Assembly (NCBI GenBank): GCA_018894105.1
Contig: CM032123.1
Location: 29,613,744-29,677,743 of the forward strand
Length of the DNA stretch: 64,000 nucleotides
Source: Jacaranda mimosifolia
Taxonomy: Eukaryota; Streptophyta; Magnoliopsida; Lamiales; Bignoniaceae
Direction of reading: 5' to 3'
This document shows, piece after piece, positions 23,791 through 38,668 of this stretch. Made by a program: the position numbers and the translations under genes. How positions within the stretch are numbered: the stretch's first letter is position 1; each line of letters begins with the position of its first letter. The notes below the pieces were generated by a model. The model ran no database searches, was not told the DNA's origin, and saw only the letters and a program-made list of their open reading frames with translations.

Positions 23791-26385
23791 TGGCCCCATT
23801 CTAGCTGCTTGTGAAAAATAAAGGTTTTGAGTTTAAGTTTAATTAATTATAATCCTATTTAAGGAGTTGATATTTGTTATTCACAAGTTGGTAAAAGCAT
23901 TTTATATTTATTTTAATTTAAATAAGTGATTGAATTACGTATTACATAGTGATACAATTAATATTGCTTTATACTTTAATATACCATTCATTTACTCAAT
24001 CATATTTTACATAGAAAATGTGGAACGAAAAATATTTTCTATGCAAGGTAGTTTTTTTTTATATATATAATATGATCTAAATTAAATAGTATTTTATATT
24101 TGATGGTTTATTATTTTATCTGTATTGATGATTAGCAATATTTTCTTTTAAGTTGAATAAAGTATTAAAAATTCAGAAATAACATTCACAATTTGGTGAA
24201 TTTGAAGGGGAAAAAATAAACTCCATTTTGATTTTTAATTGAGAATTGTAATAAAGTATCCACTAATCTTGAGTTACCGTTGTCATAACCTTTTCCCTGT
24301 GACCAATATATCATTTGATATAAAGTTGATGATTAAAAATTTTATTGTCACTATTTAATCTACTAATAATAATTAAAACCCTAAATCTTTCATTTATCAA
24401 CAAGAAAGAATTTAATTTTATGGTAAGATTGCAATTTTTCTGCTAGCCTTCTAGAATGTGTGGATAACCAATTTAAAGAGAAAGTGCAGTCGACATAAAG
24501 ACAGGGAATATATAATTTTACTCTTTATTTAAATACAATACTTAAAATGGTATCGTAAAACAAATAGTACTTGTAGTAAAGTAAATGCGCTAATTGTTGA
24601 ATAGAGTCAGCATAGAATGAAAATTCACTAAGATTATAATTTTCTTTAAGGGAAATATAAAAACTCTTTAAAATAAATTTTCGTATCTAAAACCCATGAG
24701 ATTATCTTTTCAATTTAAAAAATCAATTCCATGAATTTTTAATTCAAAAAGATCAACTATTAATTTTTGCCCTTTCTTGGATAAAATTACTCTCGAATAT
24801 CTCACATTAAATTTTCTTATTAATATCTAATTTTAAATTTTACTTTTTACATTGTCTTATTTGTAGTAAAAAAAAAGTTCACAAAAGATATTAATGAGTT
24901 TTAAAGAATTTTAAAATTAAGATGGTCTCTAGTATCCATTATATTTGTATTTAAAAATTTTAATAAACATATTTCTTCAAAAGTTATAATTTATTAAAGT
25001 TAAAACTATCACTGGTACAAATAAATTTAAACATTAATGTAAAATGTTTCTACTAAAAATGCTAATTCATCAATTTTTTAATAGGCCACAACTTAAATAA
25101 AAAACTTAATGAGCCAAATTAAATTTAATTAAAAAATCAAATGTTGAAGTTTTTAAAGTGAAAATTTGATGGAATGAGTATTTTAGATAAAAAAAAAATT
25201 AATTACTTTGATGGCTATTTAAGTTATAAAAGATGTATATTTTAAAACATACATATATTTTAATTGTTTTTGAGTAACGAGTAGATTCCTTATATTGAAT
25301 TTAATTTAGTTTTGATTTATATGATGATAGAACCATAAATTAGATGTATGAAAATTTGAAAATAAAAATAAGTGTTATTTCTTATAAAAACAGGTATATC
25401 TATATTATTTTCAATTTTTAAATGATGCAAAATGACGACATATCCTTTAAAAATGAAAACAAACGACTCCGAGTTGCTGTATATTAACCCTACTGCGGAG
25501 TATTACTTCTTAGACGAAGTATAATATTAAATTCAAATTAAAGATTAGGTAAATACTAATAAACTAGTTGAAGAGGTACTCTTGCACAATAAAGTTAAAT
25601 TAGTGTAGTGTTTATTGTAAAATTTCTTTGCTAAATAACACATGCATAATTTCAGGTGTTTGTTTATGTAAATGGGCCTTAATTTTGATGCAACATTGAG
25701 CTAAATAATCTTTTTTTAAAGAAAAATATTTGAACAACTATTAGTTTTCATCTGGATATGCAATCTTGGATTGTTGTTGCATATTCAGCTCCTATTACAG
25801 CTGCTACAGTTGTTTTCTTGATCTACCCAATCAGTCAAATAAATTTTTATACTGATATGCCTCTTAAGAATTTGAATTTCTGCTACTTTCAACTTCATGA
25901 ACGTATTCTAATCTGAACACAATATCCTCATACACCAGTTTCACATATTAGGCATAACTTGTGCATCAGTACTTTCACGCGAATATGATCTTCCATATTT
26001 CTTCTACATAACAAATGCTTAAAAGAGCTTTAGTGGTAAAACCTACGGAAATTTAATCAACAATAATTCTCATGTCTCCATGCAGGCCAATCAAGCTCTC
26101 TAATACTTGGTAAACCCATACTCACTACTTTCTTTTTGAGACACATCTTAATTCTTAAAGAACCCGAATCCTTGTGTTTATTATTTATTACCATTATGTC
26201 TAATTGTCAAGCCCAGCTAGTTTGCCGTAACGGGACAAGAATTAGATCATAACCGTCAACATATTATTATATCCCATCCGATACAAATAACTTTGTGCTT
26301 GCTTATTGTGTGATATATAACACTTACATCACATGTGCTGCAAGCAGTGTTTAAAGACAACTATTTTTGGAGGGATTTAGAAAGC

Positions 26386-29300
26386 TTAAATCCAGATGTC
26401 CGAAGTGCAGTCTCCACCCGGATATCTCATTTCATGCGCCAAGGACGGGCCATCTGGTTCAGATCCAAAATCCACATAGAAATTTGGGTTGATCGCAAGA
26501 CCACCTTTCTCAGTATCCACATCAATCTGAAGCATATGAGCGCCTTTCTCCACAAGTTCTGGATAAAATTGACGATCCCATGTGCTGAAGAGAGAATTTG
26601 TAGCATATAGACGCTTTCCGTCCAAGCTCAACTGTATCATCTGGGGTCCTCCTCTTAATTTATGTCCCTAAACTCAAAAGATAAAAGAAAAGTTCACTAG
26701 TATGAAAATCTTTTAGACCCTCCACAAATTCGAACTTCTGCTAATGGCTTATAGTTGCAAGCATATATGTATACAGATTTGCAGTTTCATTTGATTGATG
26801 TATTTGGTTACTTGGACATAAAAAGAAAGCAACAACGAACCTAGACGATGCGTGGTCTTAAAAAACACAAGGAGATTTTACTCATTAGTGACAATTAGGC
26901 AGTTTATGGAGTTTCATACTTTGCATGGTATTTTTGGACTAATAGATTTCATGTTGTGTCAATTTGAGCTTATTGGACCTGTTCAATTGCTACTTTACAA
27001 TGCAATCGCATTCTCAGGTCCAACTCGTATGTTTTCTTGATTTATCCACAGAAGGTCTGGTAGGTAGGTTGTTTGCAACTAGCATTCAGATGATTATACT
27101 TCGACTCATATTCTTTTTGTCAAGAATTTTATAATTGGATGCTGAACCCATTTCATTACACGGCTAATGGTTTTTTAGGTAGTGTAGCCTCAAGTTTAAT
27201 ATCTAGAGGGTGCAAATAATGGGAAAATCATAAATTTTACTCGATGAGGAAGAAATACATACCCGAACTTCTGGCACATCAACCTGGTATGTTTTACCAT
27301 CGTCTACCTCAGCAACCACATCACTTCCTTTTTGAATCAAACCTCCAACCCATACCTGGCCTGTCAGCCGAGGATTTGCAGGATCTTCAATGTTATATTG
27401 TCTAATATCACCATGAAGCCAGTTGGACAGGTAGAGGAAACGGTCATCAAGAGATATCAAGAAATCAGTTATAAGACCAGGCATCTCGGGAAGAATCCAG
27501 TTCTGCACCTTCAGTGGCTTCACTGATATTGATAACTGCAGTTCATTTAGATTTACTGGTCAAATTTTTGTTCCTTTAAGCCATTGATTGAAGGAGAGTT
27601 GGCCAGGTCTTTCCACATACCTCGTGTCCCCATGATCCATCCGGCTTCTTGAAAAATCTTACCATGTTGCTTGTCAGAGCACATCCCACGAACCCTGTAT
27701 CCTTGGCCGGATCGTGCAAGAATCGTATCTGTAGATATATCAGACATATTTAAAGATGAATTAAAAGCATATAATGAAATAACCCACATTATGTGAATGA
27801 TCACAAAGAGAAAAATGATAAGGTGCCATATATACTAACCTCCAAAGGTAGGAGACCAGTATTTCCAAGATCCAATGTCTGTTTCAACTCACCCTCAGGC
27901 CAGCTGTATACGTGCAAATGTCTCCCGTAAAAACCATCAGAAACATGCTGAAGGTTGAAACCTTTGGTAAAAGCAGCGGGAGCTCCCCAAGAACTGCTGA
28001 TCATGGTCTTGTGCCGAGGCTGGTACCAGAAATCATAGCCGAAAAGGGGACTGTGCCCTGGTTTCTCCCACCTATCATATAAAATACAGTATTTTAATTA
28101 GTTAAGAACTGCCACATGAGGTCAGAATACACCCAAACAAGAACTTTTTTATTATTCTTTCGGATCCTTAAGTAGATATAAGAAGAACGTACCTTCCTTT
28201 CACATTAAAATCAGAGTCCAGCAGAAGAAATCCATTTCCTTCTGCGTTTCCATCCTTATCTCCAAGACATGACACCAGGATTTCACCAGAGGCGAGACAG
28301 TGAGCTGTGTGCGGGTACGCCAGTCCTGTCTTCTGTACTATATCCTTGGGATCAACTACTTTATGCAGACTTGGAGCCCTTGGATCCTTTTGGGTATCAA
28401 TTGCATATATGCGGCCAGACCTGAGATATATGCACTAGATGTCAATCAACTTACAGCACACTAGCATCTCTAGCCAGAATATATTATGGTAACATTACTT
28501 CTTCGATTTTTATTTACACATATCAGGGTAAACCAGGCAAAAGAAATGAATTATCAATATGGAACTTGGCCACTTACACTAGCGACGGCAGGACGAGAAA
28601 CCGTCGAGCAGCCGATGGATCGATATGGCAAGAGCTGCAGGCATTCCATCCGGAATGATGTAGTTCATCACCAAGGTAAGGCATCGGCAGCCTGTGGATG
28701 ACTTTAGAATATGTTGGCGAATTTGGATCTGTATCCACAGTAGCAAGGTAATCTGGCTTCTGAATCCCTGTTCCTGTAGACATCAAACCAACAAAATTTC
28801 AAACAAGTAATTGAGGGACAGCATCACTGAAACTCTAATTATTACAAAGAAAAGAATTTACTGGAAAATTTGCTAATTCTTCCACATTTTTCAAATACTA
28901 ATCAACTTTTGCTCATACCTACATTAATTTTCTCACTTTTTGAGAGGCAAAATGGATCCCTCTCAAACCATGAGATAGAGAGTCATTTTCTTGGAGAATA
29001 CGTTAAATTAAAAATAATCTCATAATAAAATTTTATGACTATCATCTTATATATGTCTATGTGTGTGTGTAATATATATATATATATACATCATATATAG
29101 CATTAAAAAAGCATATCAGGGCATGCGGTTTGAGAAATAAATATACTATACATGAAAATATTTATCGGATATATGCTAATAACATTTTTTATTTATACTA
29201 GTAAAAGAAGGAATCATCTAAGTCATTGATCGCTGTTACATATGAAAATTTTATGTGCATAAAATAGCATAAATATGTACATGTTTTATTATAAATAGAA

Positions 29301-29904
29301 ATGCAAACTTATTGAGATAATTTTAAATTTAATGTGTCTTCTCTACACTATTTAAATCATATTTTGCCATCTTTTATTTTAATTTAATTGAAGTTTATTT
29401 TAATAAGGTTGCTGTTAAATATATTTACCATTAATTTTAGCATTCTATATCGATAAATTGCCAGGTAACACCAAGCCAAATCCTGTCAATTCGTGATGAG
29501 CTAATACAATCTCTGTTTCACCCATCACGATACCAGTATTTCCAAATGACGAACAATATTTAATTTTTATTTTTTTTTTGGTTTTTTCTCTCTTTTATTC
29601 ACTTTGATTCCAGGCCACAAAATCACAAATAAAATCGTTTTGTCAAGAAAACTAACAAAAATACTCACACAAATTGGAGATCAATAAAGGCATCAAGAAA
29701 CCATAAAAAAACTCAACCCTCCAATGCAAAAAAACAGATAAAAAAGAAAAACAAATTCAAAATACCTGTATAAACACAAGTGACATAAATAAGAGTTTCC
29801 CTGGGACCAGACATGGCTTCCAGCGGAGTCGCATAACCTGGGCCCTTCTTACAACACCCATTTTTCACCTCTGCATGCTGCACCGCCACCATATCTGTTG
29901 CCAT
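26386..29904 (-). CDS. Selenium-binding protein (SBP1/SBP56 family, methanethiol-oxidase-like), seven exons
   Basis: Soluble family; bacterial and human members oxidise methanethiol, and plant SBP1 binds selenium and cadmium and acts in detoxification and redox stress. Exons: 29904-29766, 28773-28578, 28420-28193, 28071-27840, 27728-27621, 27535-27263 and 26667-26386, all with GT-AG introns. They join in frame to 1458 bases, 485 residues, close to the 490 of Arabidopsis SBP1. Start chosen at [13 protein letters not shown] because it aligns with family N-termini; the open frame further upstream is lysine-rich and unlike the family. Visible hallmarks: [18 protein letters not shown], the [15 protein letters not shown] metal/selenium-binding region, [18 protein letters not shown], and the conserved end [11 protein letters not shown]. 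No stops or frameshifts, so probably functional. It is the only intact multi-exon gene here. Confidence 0.97.
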
Positions 29905-30330
29905 TTTTTCCTTTCTTTTTTCCCCTTTTCTTTTTCGCTCTACGCTTCTTTTTTTGCTCTTTCCGGTGAATTTAAGCAAAGCCCAGATCCCAAATCACTC
30001 AAAATTATCACCCCTTGCGGTTTTTTTTTTTTTTTTTTTTTAAGCGTTCACGAGTTCGATCAGGAATCTGAATGGCAGTCGCAGAGCCAGAGATTATTAC
30101 AGAAGCACCCGCGTCTGAGATATGGCAAAGAAATAGACGATTTGATAAGCTGACAAAGGCAGTTTGTGTGATTTAATAATCTGTTTGTCTGTACGCAGGC
30201 GTGATGTTATACCATGTACAAACGTGTCTACGTGGGATGTATTAAAATACGGATTTTATTAATTCGATCCCAGTTGGCAGTAATCACGTAACAAGTCAAA
30301 GCTTTCTTGACCACCACTAATAATGCAACG
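29905..30330 (-). promoter_or_regulatory. Upstream region of the selenium-binding protein gene
   Basis: This carries the presumed 5' UTR (purine-rich on the minus strand, with a T22 run on + at about 30020-30041) and the promoter-proximal sequence. No clear TATA box is placed. The part at 30185-30325 has a second copy at 23640-23790. Confidence 0.55.
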
Positions 30331-30839
30331 CGCTATTCTCGGTTTTTAACTTTATTTTATTATATAAAACTAACATCTCTGCACCTCTAACGTCTGTGTT
30401 AAATTTTTAGATAATGAAAATATTTATTTAATTTTTATATAAAATTACTATTTAATAATTAAAATATAATTATTTAATTTTTTATATAAATAAATAAATA
30501 ATTGTGATAAAATAATAATAGTGAAGTAGAGGTTTGGTGCGTTGTAACAGTATTATGGCATAAATATAATAAAAAATAAAAATATAGAATATAATGAGTA
30601 CATCATTTGAAAACACACCAAAAAGGGGTTAATAGTATAGATAATTTTTTTTTTTTTTGACATAAACTGGTATACAAGAATAAATAATCTAAAGGTGGAT
30701 TTGAGTGAGAAATTAATAATGTAAAACAATAAAAATTTTAAAAAAAATGATATTAATATGATGTTTTCTATGCTAAGTATGACAAAGGACTAAAAAGAAA
30801 CTGAATTAATTAGTGATGAAAATAGTTCTCGTTAAGAAT

Positions 30840-33694
30840 CAAAAATAGATTAATATTTATCTCGTTACAAAAATTTAAAATTTAAAATATGTTTGGTTAT
30901 TAATTTTGTATTTTATTATTTGTTTACTATAATTTTTTCTATTTTCTAGATAATAAAAGATTATTTTGTGTTTTCTATTTGAACATTGTACCTAGAATAG
31001 TGTGACTTTTTGAAATATATCGTTTTGTTAAGTAGTTCAAATAATTCAACTTTCCTATCAAATGAATGAAGGAAAAATTATATTTTATATGATATTTACT
31101 TAACTAGATTTAATAAAAGAATATTAATATTTCAATTACCTAGATATGATTTTTTATGTGAAATTTATTTAATTATACTGGTTATGTATAACTCAATTAA
31201 TTGAATATTTATTTTTATTTATAATATTTTTTAGAAAAAGTATTTCATTTCTATATCAATCGATAAATAAAAGATACACAACTTAATGTCCAGAAATTTT
31301 CGTATATATAATTAGAAACTTGAAATTTATTACTAATTAAAAATTATCTCCTCAACAAATTATAACTTTAAATAAATATAATTTTTTCAATAATTTATAT
31401 TCAACATATTTCACAAATAAACAAATGGCTAAACAACTGTGATTATCTTTTACGTATTACAATTTACTTAAAACTTTACAACATATCCAGTTACTCTCTT
31501 ATAAGAAGGATAAAACACTTACTTAACTTGTGGAATATCAAATCATTATTTTCTTGGTCAAAGAATTTAAAATTTGATTAATGAATAATTTTGTACATTA
31601 ACAAAAAAACTTCATATTTAATTATTTTTTAGATAATCTTTTTTGAATATGCAAAATATATTAAATGTAAAATCATATATCAAGAATATAGTTAATATTT
31701 TAATTTGAATTTTATGCATATTATAAATATGAGAAATTACTTCCCGCAACTTTTGTAATCTCTTAATTTTATTTTTATATTATCAAAATTTTCAATAAAA
31801 AAAGTTTAATTTTTGAATAGTTAACATGGTATAAAAAAAATCCATTCTCAAAATATCTAAAACAATTTTTTTATAGGAAACATAAATATATCATTGATAT
31901 AGTTAAATTTTCAAAAACTTGATAAATGATTACTTCATATAGTCAATAGTGTCAATCTTTACATTTTGAGTGTATTTATTTACACATTTTTAATATTTAT
32001 ATCATATACCTTTATTTACACGTTTTTTGTTTAATAATAATTTCTGAAAAAAAGTATTTTATATATGCATAATATTTTATAGAAATAATGTTAGAACAAT
32101 GAAGTTTTATTGAAACTAAGAATCGTATTGTATTATTTGTACATTCTGTGTTTAATGAGATATTGATATGTATATATTAAGTTAAGTAATAAAAATTAAT
32201 TATTATTTTATAACAATTTACATAATATATAAAATATGTCATTTGATAATCTTAAAAATAATAAAACTCATTCATAAAGAAAAGTAAATAAATCTTACCA
32301 TGTTGACAAATAATTAATATTTTAAAATCCTCAAGTATAATAAAAATTGTTACTATAACATCTGCAATCTTAACGAGATTATACTAAATATATTTTATAT
32401 CTAGAAAAAAGCTTGCCTATATATCATATTAAAATAATATTTTTGTATATATAATTTAAAATTATATTAAATAAATATATTTTGCTCAATCATTTATTAC
32501 CTTATTAATGTTTTTTAAACTTTTACAATTTTAACAATCTATGTATAATATATAGATTTAAAGTTACAACTGCAGTCAGCAGATATTCTATAATTTAGTC
32601 AACTTATATAAATTATATTCAAATTCTGACATTTTCAAATGAAATTTTCATTTTATATTATCAAATAAAAAGATATTTTTCATTATTTAATTACCTAAAG
32701 TAAAATAAATATTATTAAAAAAATATTTGAATAATTAAATTTATTTTAAGTCCATCATGCATATAGTGAGGAGTTTTTATTTATATGAAAATATACTTCA
32801 ATAGTTGCGTGATAAAGGAACAACTTATATAAATTATTTCATAGCCCTATCGGCAAACAAATACTTCATGATTCATTTAAATTTTTTGTTGTCTATTCAA
32901 GTTCTTTGCTATTCATCTATCTAAACATCAAAATCTCAACTATTTTTTGGTTAGAAAGTACATTTTTCAAACTCCCAAAGAAGAAAAAATGATAAATGAG
33001 TCAAGAATAAGTGGAATATTCTAATAAAGAATTTACAAAAAATTAAAGTTTTATTCATAATTTTACTTAATAAAATTTATTTTGGCATATTTATTTTATT
33101 AGCACAAAATTTTCAAACATGATCCAAATACGCAAAAAATAAATAAATGAAAAGCCTGCAATTTTCTTAAATAGGAAAATGCAGTTGGTAGTAAATTATG
33201 AAAAATATAAGGAAAAAAAAAAGAAATAAAAAAAATGATGGCTAGGTGAAAACTGGCTAAAGGCAACAATAGCTTACAGAAATTGAAATATTAGAAATAA
33301 TCACGGAAATTTATATTTTTTTTATTCCTTTTAATATTTATAAGTAAATAATTATAATTTTTTAATTTTTATAATGAATATTTTGACAAATAAAAAATAG
33401 TCATACCACAAATTGAGATTCTAATCCTTTTTCTTTTTCTTTTTCTTTTTCTTTTTCTTTTTAAATTAGATAGTCCAATTAAGAATGGTTTGTTAAAAAA
33501 TAAATAAATAGGGATACCTAGTCATATTTTTTCTATGTATGTAAAATAATTATTATTTTTTTTCATTTTATGCCATTTATTACAGTATATATCATGAATT
33601 AAATTTAATTTTACATAAAATTAGAACAATGTATATAAATTATATTTTTAATTAGATTTAGTTTAATTCATGCATAGTACGGAGCACATGTTAA
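30840..33694 (+). mobile_element. Old non-autonomous Helitron, + orientation
   Basis: From about 30840 to 32520 it is an inverted copy of 34560-36500. Its 3' end has a decayed hairpin (CATGCATAGTACGG) followed by ACATGTTAA at 33686-33694, parallel to the better preserved end of the Helitron at 34127-36884. The 5' end could not be placed. No coding sequence. A (CTTTTT)n microsatellite lies inside at about 33427-33462. Confidence 0.62.
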
Positions 33695-34126
33695 TTATGC
33701 TATATAACAATATTTATATATTCATCCGCAAATTATATAGTCACAATATACTTAAACTATTCATAATATGTAATAGACATTAACATGTATTGATATAACC
33801 AACAATTTTGGCATGATGATGCATGTGTTAGAATTTTTATAGTATGAAAATAAATAAATTATTACATTACTTTTTTACATGTTATTATGACTTTTCTTAA
33901 TATTTTCAACACGTTTATTTGGATTTTAGGATAAATAAATCAAGATGAAGTAAAAGAAAAAAGAAATAACAAATTATTAGAAAAAGAAATAGAGGGACAG
34001 AAGAAAAGAAAAGAAAAGAAAACTATTTTACCATTATCTTTTAAATTGAAATTGATTCTATCAATCCATGAAACGACACACTATTTACTAATATTCTCAC
34101 CCTTATATATATATTATAGATTAATA
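33695..34126. other. Spacer between two tail-to-tail Helitrons
   Basis: About 430 AT-rich bases with AAGAAAAG-type purine runs at 33950-34020. Nothing else seen. Confidence 0.5.
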
Positions 34127-34618
34127 TTAGCATGTATCCCGTGCTATGCACGGATTAAACTAATTATAACCAGAAATATAATTTACATACACGGTACAAA
34201 ATTGAAATTTTTTCTAGAAAATAACAATATATAAATATCAAAGACAATGAAAAGTCATGCTTGTCATAACATCATCACATTTACGAAGGCACAATATAAA
34301 AATATAAAAATACTTATATTTTTTTAATAGTAAAAAACAACTCAATAAATTTAAGGCAACACAAACAAAATAAAACAAAAAAAAATAATGCTTGAAAAAT
34401 TAAAAATAATTAATAATATTGAAAACATAAAAACTTAATGGATAATAGAAAATCAACCCACGAAAGGTGAAAATTTGTGTTAAATTATTTTAAAAACTAA
34501 ACATTATATAAAATAATAATTAATTTACATTTCCAGGAAAAAGTTATCATATAGAGTATCAAGAGTTGCTAACTTTAGATTTATAAATTATACATGAATT
34601 CTTAAAATTGTTAAAATT

Positions 34619-34650
<32 letters not shown>

Positions 34651-36884
34651 AAGAAGAAGATAATAAACAATTAATTTTATATGATATTTAAGCAAACTAT
34701 TTTTTTTTTTTTTTTGTGAAATATAAGAATTTTTTAGTATGATCTTGTTAATAATGCAAAGGCCATAGAAATAATTTTTATAACACTTGAGGATTTAAAA
34801 TAATTATTTGTTAATATGTTAAGTTTATTTACTTTTGTTTAGGAATTTTCTCTATCATTTTAAGATTATCAAATAACATATTTTACATTTTATGTAAACT
34901 ATTACAAAATAATATTTATTTTTTTAATATTTAACTTAATACATCATACATATCAATATCTCACATTAAACACAAAATGAACAAATAATAGTTTGAATAA
35001 AAATTTATTGATCTAATGCTACCAAATATGTATATATAAAATATTTTATTGTAAATTCTTATTAAATAAAATGTGAAAAAGTATTACCTAAATATTAAAA
35101 AATTTACAAATAAATGTACTCATAAAATATAAAGACTAACGTAATTGGTTATTTTAAGTGTTTATTTATTAAACTTTTGAAAATTTCAACTATAACAATA
35201 ATATATCTATGCATCCTAAAATAAATTTGATTCAAATATTTGAGAATGAGTTTTTTATTATTGTTTTAACTATTTAAAACTTCTTAAGTTAAAAATTTTG
35301 ATAATATAAAAATAAAAAGTAAGAGATTATAGAAGTTGTAGAAAGTAGTTCCTCATATTTATATACTTTAAGTTTAAATTAGAATATTAGTTAATATTCT
35401 GGATATATGATTTATCTACAAATATTTTGCATATTTATAAGAGATTATCTTAAAAATAATTAAATTTGAAAACTTTTATAAGTTTATAATTTACATATCA
35501 ACCAATGTGTAAAATTATTTATTTATTAAATTTTGAACTCTTTATTAAGAACATAATGATTTGGTATTTCACAAAATAGGTATATTATTCTTCCAATAAG
35601 AAATTGGTAAGTTGTAAAGTGTTTTAAGCTAATTATAATATGTAAAAAGTAATTATGATTGCAAAGTTGTTTTTTCACTTGTGAAATATATATTTAATAT
35701 AAGTTATTTTATAAATTATATGCATATTTAAAATGCTAAGGTGTTATAAGGAGACAATTATTTAATTAAGATACAGATACAATTCAAGAATATAAATTTC
35801 AACTAAAAATAAAGTAATTATAATTTTTAAATATAAAAAAATTATTTGATATGAAAGATTAATTTCATTGTTTTGAAATAACTTAAATTATCAACTACCT
35901 TATTTAGATAAATTTTAAATTGTTCTTGAAATAAAAATATATATTTAAATTAAAAAATAAGATATCTAACCTTTTTTTACCTTAATATTTTTGTTTACTT
36001 AAATCATTCAACTTTAAAAAATTTCATCATGCTAAGTCACGAACAACTATTTTAATTGTTAAAATTATCAACGTATAAGTTATCAATATATGGAATATAC
36101 ACATATCATATAAAAGAATATTTTATTTAATAATGAGTTTTAAGTTTCTAAGTATATATACGTAAGTCTCTATAAATAATTTATATATACTAATAGAGAA
36201 ATGAAATATTTTTGTGAAATTATTATAAATATAAGTAAATACTTAGTTAAATTGAAATATAAATACCAAGTATGATTAAGTAAATTCCATATAAAAAATA
36301 CATACTTATTTAATTGAAATATTATATATTTTATTAAATCTAATTAAGTAAATTCATATAAAAATATTTTTTTTCTTCATTCATTTGATAGAAAAATTGA
36401 ATTAATTTCAACTACTTAGTAAAATGATATACTTCATAAAGCCACACTATTCTAGATATATTATTAAAATATAAAACCTACACAAATAATTTTCTTTTTT
36501 ACCTAGAGAAATCAAAAGAACTAAAGTAAAAAAAATGATAAAAATACAAATACAATAACCAAATATATTAATTTATATGATGAGATAAAATATTAAATCT
36601 ATGATTATGGATATTTTGAACTTCAATGGTGAAAGAAAAATCTATCATTATGAATATTTGAAGTTATCCCTTGAGATTAGAATTAGTATTGTAATTTTGG
36701 ATAAATACAACATGAACTTTTAGTTATAACAGATAAGATAGCTGTATTAAAATAAAATTAAAAATAAATTAACAACCAATGAATTTTTTTTAATTTAATT
36801 AAAAAAACACAAAATTCTGAGAATTCAGAATTTGATTAAAATTGTACAATTATGGGCCATACACCATTGTGTTATATATTATAA
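34127..36884 (-). mobile_element. Non-autonomous Helitron, - orientation
   Basis: On the minus strand the 3' end has the hairpin CCGTGCATAGCACGG followed by GATACATGCTAA, ending in the CTRR signature at 34127. The 5' end at about 36884 reads TATAATATATAACACAATGG, a shortened form of the family 5' end TCTATACTATTATATATAGC. About 2.76 kb, no coding sequence. Confidence 0.78.
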
Positions 36885-38668
36885 CTAGTATTATTCCCGT
36901 GCTATGCACGGATCTTTAAAATTAATATATATTAATGTAATTGTTGAATTATAAATATAATTAAAAATAACAATAGAGAAATAAAAATATCTTAAAAATG
37001 TTCAAGTAATTAGTAAAATTAAATATTACTTTTCAAAATGGTGAAGTAAAATTAAATTTAAAGCTTTAAAATTTAGTATTTAAAAGCTTGGAACATATAA
37101 AGACATCTCATATGTATGATGTCATGAAAAATAAATTTCTAGATTATTCAGTGAGAAATTAAAAAAAATCGAAACTTCCAAAACATAAAAGTTTATGAAT
37201 ATGATTATATACTTTATTAAAAAGAAGAAAATATTATAAAATCAAAAACTAATTGCTTTAATGAATAAAAATATATAAGAAAGATATAGGACACAAGATT
37301 GATGGTTTAAAAGTTGTTTGGACAAAACTAAAAATTATAATGCTTTGAGATAACTTTAGACTTAAAAGATGATCATATATTAAGTTAAAATTTAAAATAT
37401 AAAGAATTAAATAATATATTACCTGCCAAGAATTTAAAAAAGGCTTATTTAATTTTAATTTTGATTAAAAATTAATTAAGCCAAGAGAAAACTATGATAG
37501 GGAAGATTTAAAAAAAAAAAGTTAAAAATCAAACTAAATATATAAAATAATTATAAAGTTGAAATCAATATTAGTATATAAGTTAATAGAAACCTCTTAA
37601 CTTGACTCACAAGTTAATTATTGAATAATTAAGTGAAGAAAAGAGCTCAAAATTAGTAATACAAAGTTAAAATTATAGTAAATTGATAAAGTAATTATAA
37701 ACTCTAAATTGATCTTAAAATAGGAATTAGTAACAGGATATGAGGATGAAATTAAAATGTAAAACAAAACATATAAAAAATAAATTATTATGTTCATTCT
37801 CAAATATTTTGTATAAATATAATTGGATCTTCATATTATATTTCAAAAATAGCAGAAAAAAGTGAATAACAAAAAAAGTTGTTACATTTCAAACAATCAA
37901 AATGTAAAAATAAAGAATAAACTTGGATACATATTTTTATGGATTAAATAATGACTAATGTTATAAATTTAAAAACTTAATGTGTGTATTTTTTTTATTG
38001 AAATAGCCATCTTATGATTTTTTTTTAAATAGATCAATAAAAGATCTAAGAATATATATTGATGAAGTAATATATAAAAATTTTAAAAAGAAGTTCGAAT
38101 TATACATACTGACATATATAATTACATATATACAAATAGAAAATAAAAATTAAAGGACATACTTTTAAAATTTTAAATATTCAAAAAGTAAAATAAATTT
38201 TAAAAATATTAAAATCGAAGAATAGATCTCATCCTATAAAATTATAAACTCAGATGAACAAAAGGAAAAGAGAATTTAAAAATAAATTGAAAAACTTAAC
38301 AAATAAATTAACAACTTGATTCAAAGAATGAGTAAAAGGATATTACATGTATAACAAATTAAAAAAAATAAAAATCAAATGAAAAAATTTATCAATAAAT
38401 AAAGAGAAAAATATAACTAATAAAAATGAAACAAAATTAAAAAAATATTAAGAGCAATTAATATATATCACATCTCATAAGAATAAAAATAGAAATTAAA
38501 AATAAAAACATTAAATAAATGAATTGATAACTTAAACTAAGTAATAAACAAAAAAATATATATAAATTTACAAATTTAATAGCAATAAAACCTAAATGAT
38601 CTACTTTATTTATTGTTGAAAAGAAAATTATAGCATTAAAATTCAAAAATCCCTTCCATTATTTACCA

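Larger units (their letters stand above)
21975..26385. other. AT-rich spacer between the MULE and the selenium-binding protein gene
   Basis: No gene is recognisable. About 21975-22300 is likely the transposase promoter side of the MULE. A (CT)n(TA)n microsatellite lies at about 22572-22600, a degenerate repeat at 22400-23420 and a copy of the selenium-binding protein upstream region at about 23640-23790. The rest is featureless AT-rich DNA; 26330-26385 should include the 3' UTR of the gene. Confidence 0.6.

Noticed and set aside
26335..27526. Plus-strand frames over the selenium-binding protein gene
   Set aside because: They are antisense to well-supported exons and introns and show no domain.
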